Assembly (NCBI GenBank): GCA_949361645.1
Contig: OX442431.1
Location: 6,142,473 to 6,206,472, forward strand
Source of the DNA: Spongilla lacustris
Taxonomy: Eukaryota; Porifera; Demospongiae; Spongillida; Spongillidae
Reading direction: 5' to 3'
Length of the DNA stretch: 64,000 bases
The number at the start of each line of letters is the position of its first letter. Positions within the stretch are counted from its first letter, which is position 1. The notes below the pieces were generated by a model. It searched no databases. It worked only from the letters and a program-made list of their open reading frames with translations, and was not told where the DNA came from. Shown piece after piece: positions 62,744 through 64,000 of the stretch. Both the position numbers and the translations under genes were made by a program.

Positions 62744-63113
62744 AAGCATGCATGGTGGGAGTCCTGTAATGCACCTTATAATTCATTTGCAAAGAAACTT
62801 TAGCATTATCTTGTTCCTTTGTGTATGACCACATGATCCACAGATCAAATAGATCACCAGCCCATCACATGGTTGGAGCTACATGTAGCAGCTGTATGTG
62901 ATGGATAGGAGTGATAATACAGTTACAGATGCATATATGGATAAGGGACAGGAGTGGGGAAGAAGGAATGGAGAAGAGGTCGAGGGAAGAAATGGGGAGA
63001 AGAGGTCGAGGAATGAATGGGATATACATATTACCATACATACCAACAGATGAAGGTACTTCTCTCAACCGAAGTCTGGAATATTTGAAAACACTTCCAC
63101 TGGAGTAATCCAT
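60760..63113 (-). CDS. Unrecognised multi-exon gene, 3' portion
   Basis: Six exons with matching phases: 63044-63113 (possibly longer; MDYSSGSVFKYSRLRLREVP), 62427-62563 (DHWPPLAQIFRISPHMWGIV then VTKLHQFNSMLRSEGMALYG), 61999-62093 (VGHSTLTVGGELFSKPDMQT), 61177-61243 (DIYVHISKSIGGRAPATEST), 61065-61117 (LACLLSCSKSPELLHLC), and 60760-60853 (YAHEVIVIIEEALSLVNPPV then EVRSFKPSVK, TAA). Borders are GT..AG, including a GTTAGA donor after 61999. Joined, they give about 170 residues without breaks, predicted mostly helical/mixed, with no signal peptide. The stop overlaps an AATAAA-like sequence (CAAATAAAC). I do not recognise the family. Earlier exons may lie at 63.38-63.72 kb. Between 61343 and 61830 lie decayed copies of two exons. 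Confidence 0.55.
61343..61830 (-). pseudogene. Decayed duplicate of two exons inside the 60.8-63.1-kb gene
   Basis: About 61343-61430 repeats exon 61999-62093 (GTTGGCCACAGTACACTCAC ... ACATGTGGATGGCT) but lacks ~40 internal bases and changes frame. About 61690-61830 repeats exon 62427-62563 but carries a TAGGGCC-type insertion that shifts the frame and a deletion (CTAGCATCTCC). The intervening intron sequence is also duplicated (CTCCCATCTACTCCC; GACACCCTCTTGTTTTACTT). The whole block is a ~0.65-kb tandem duplication whose downstream copy has degenerated and is presumably spliced over. Confidence 0.8.
62656..62740. repeat. (CA)n microsatellite
   Basis: CA repeat in the intron between exons 62427-62563 and 63044-63113 of the minus-strand gene. 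Confidence 0.97.
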
Positions 63114-63139
63114 CTTTTTGGGGGAAGAGAATGCAGTCT

Positions 63140-63355
63140 TGTGAAACAGACAAAACGGGGAAGGGTAGGGAGTAGAAAGAGTGGGGAAGGAGGTGGGAAG
63201 GGAAAGAGGGGAGAAAAGGGAAGAGGGGAGGGAGGGGAAGGAGGTGGGAAGGGAAAGAGGGGAGAAAAGAGAAGAGGGGAGGAAAGACGGGAGAAAGGGA
63301 AGAGGGGAGGGAGGGAGGGGAAGGAGGGAGGAGTAGAAGAGGGAGAGAGGAGAAG
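63140..63355. repeat. Polypurine (GGGAAGA-rich) tract
   Basis: About 210 bases of nearly pure G/A on the plus strand, with a repeated GGGAAAGAGGGGAGAAAAG block (about 63197 and 63250). Confidence 0.9.
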
Positions 63356-64000
63356 GTTCTTCCTGTCATAACAAACTGCAGAACTTGAATCTGGCAGTCA
63401 TTGATGGCAAGAAGATGAATTGAGTTGCATGGACCCTAAACAATTAATATAATACAGTGGAAACCATCACACTTGCTCCTATAATTTATTTGTACTGTTA
63501 TTTTGTTCACTTGATTATATTTCAATAACAATGAGCTCAAATGGAAATCTGACAATGCAGGTATAGTGTACAACTATTTTTCAATATATACTGAAAGTTA
63601 AAAAGCATCACGTGACTATTTACTTTTGTTATTAACACTTGTTGTGACCCCAGTACAAAAAAAATTGTGAGCATAATTCCTCCTCCTGTAGGCAATAGAT
63701 CTTGACCATATTCGCAATGCATCTAAAGAACAAGCATTAGCAACCTTTGGCCGAGTCGGTTTTTAAGTCCGGTAAATAGTTACGGTATTATCGAGCTAGA
63801 TATGCGTTTTTAGCTCGTAAAAGCTTAGCGATGCTATTTCGTAGTACGCTCTCACTGGACTGCTATATTTCGCTTCCGAGTCGTCACATGTTAGATCTAT
63901 CGCGAAATCGTACTTGGGAGGCAATAGACCCTTCTTTGCCGTTAAAAAAGTGCCATCAGAGCTGAGTACCTGAAAACCTCCGCCATATCGCGATGAATTG
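63356..64000. other. Window end, possible 5' exons of the minus-strand gene
   Basis: Minus-strand segments after AG at about 63390-63440 (reading SIHLLAINDCQIQVLQF or an alternative frame) and about 63690-63722 could be exons, but frame and phase could not be settled. The last 250 bases are richer in CpG and may be promoter. Confidence 0.25.

Overview
This is a eukaryotic nuclear window. Genes are split by short introns with GT..AG borders, several proteins are metazoan-specific, and no prokaryotic operons or ribosome binding sites are seen. An early-branching animal, most likely a sponge (demosponge-like), is my best guess. It rests on the mix of THOC5, SCNM1, RNF34/RFFL and TRIM-NHL homologues, an inferred sponge/cnidarian-type retroelement tail, and the extreme load of microsatellites and minisatellites. 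The species is inference only.

Layout. 0-9 kb: (CA)n, a decayed reverse-transcriptase relic (1.26-2.42 kb), pieces of an SCNM1-like zinc-finger splicing gene (3.5-4.5 kb), and a small multi-exon orphan gene 'A' (5.9-8.6 kb, plus). 9-22 kb: gene-poor and repeat-rich, with a 148-nt-arm inverted repeat (17.63-17.94 kb) and five large minisatellites. 23-25.8 kb: orphan gene 'B' (plus), whose last two exons resemble those of A and flank the same kind of GT-rich intron. 26.18-26.38 kb: a 200-N assembly gap. 26.5-27.9 kb (minus): an RNF34/RFFL-like ubiquitin ligase whose RING exon is not visible and may lie in the gap. 28.0-35.5 kb (minus): a complete THOC5 gene that I could assemble into 17 exons and 686 codons with matching splice phases. 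35.8-51.9 kb: four near-identical intronless GH29 alpha-L-fucosidase genes in tandem (plus) with repeated spacers, 3'-end gene fragments, a 1.27-kb transposon insertion and a 172-bp palindrome next to copy 3. 53.6-55.6 kb: an intronless TRIM-NHL gene. 57.9-60.7 kb: a 2.7-kb minisatellite with higher-order structure. 60.76-63.1 kb (minus): the 3' half of an unrecognised multi-exon gene that contains a decayed internal exon duplication.

Functionally, THOC5 (TREX mRNA export) and SCNM1 (minor spliceosome) are RNA-processing housekeeping genes, RNF34/RFFL and TRIM-NHL are RING-family ubiquitin ligases, and the fucosidases are probably secreted or lysosomal glycan-degrading enzymes. Nothing suggests that these genes form one pathway. 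The most notable items are the recently amplified fucosidase cluster and the paralogous orphan pair A/B. Most long open frames in the repeat arrays come from periods of 24, 21 or 22 bp and are not genes.
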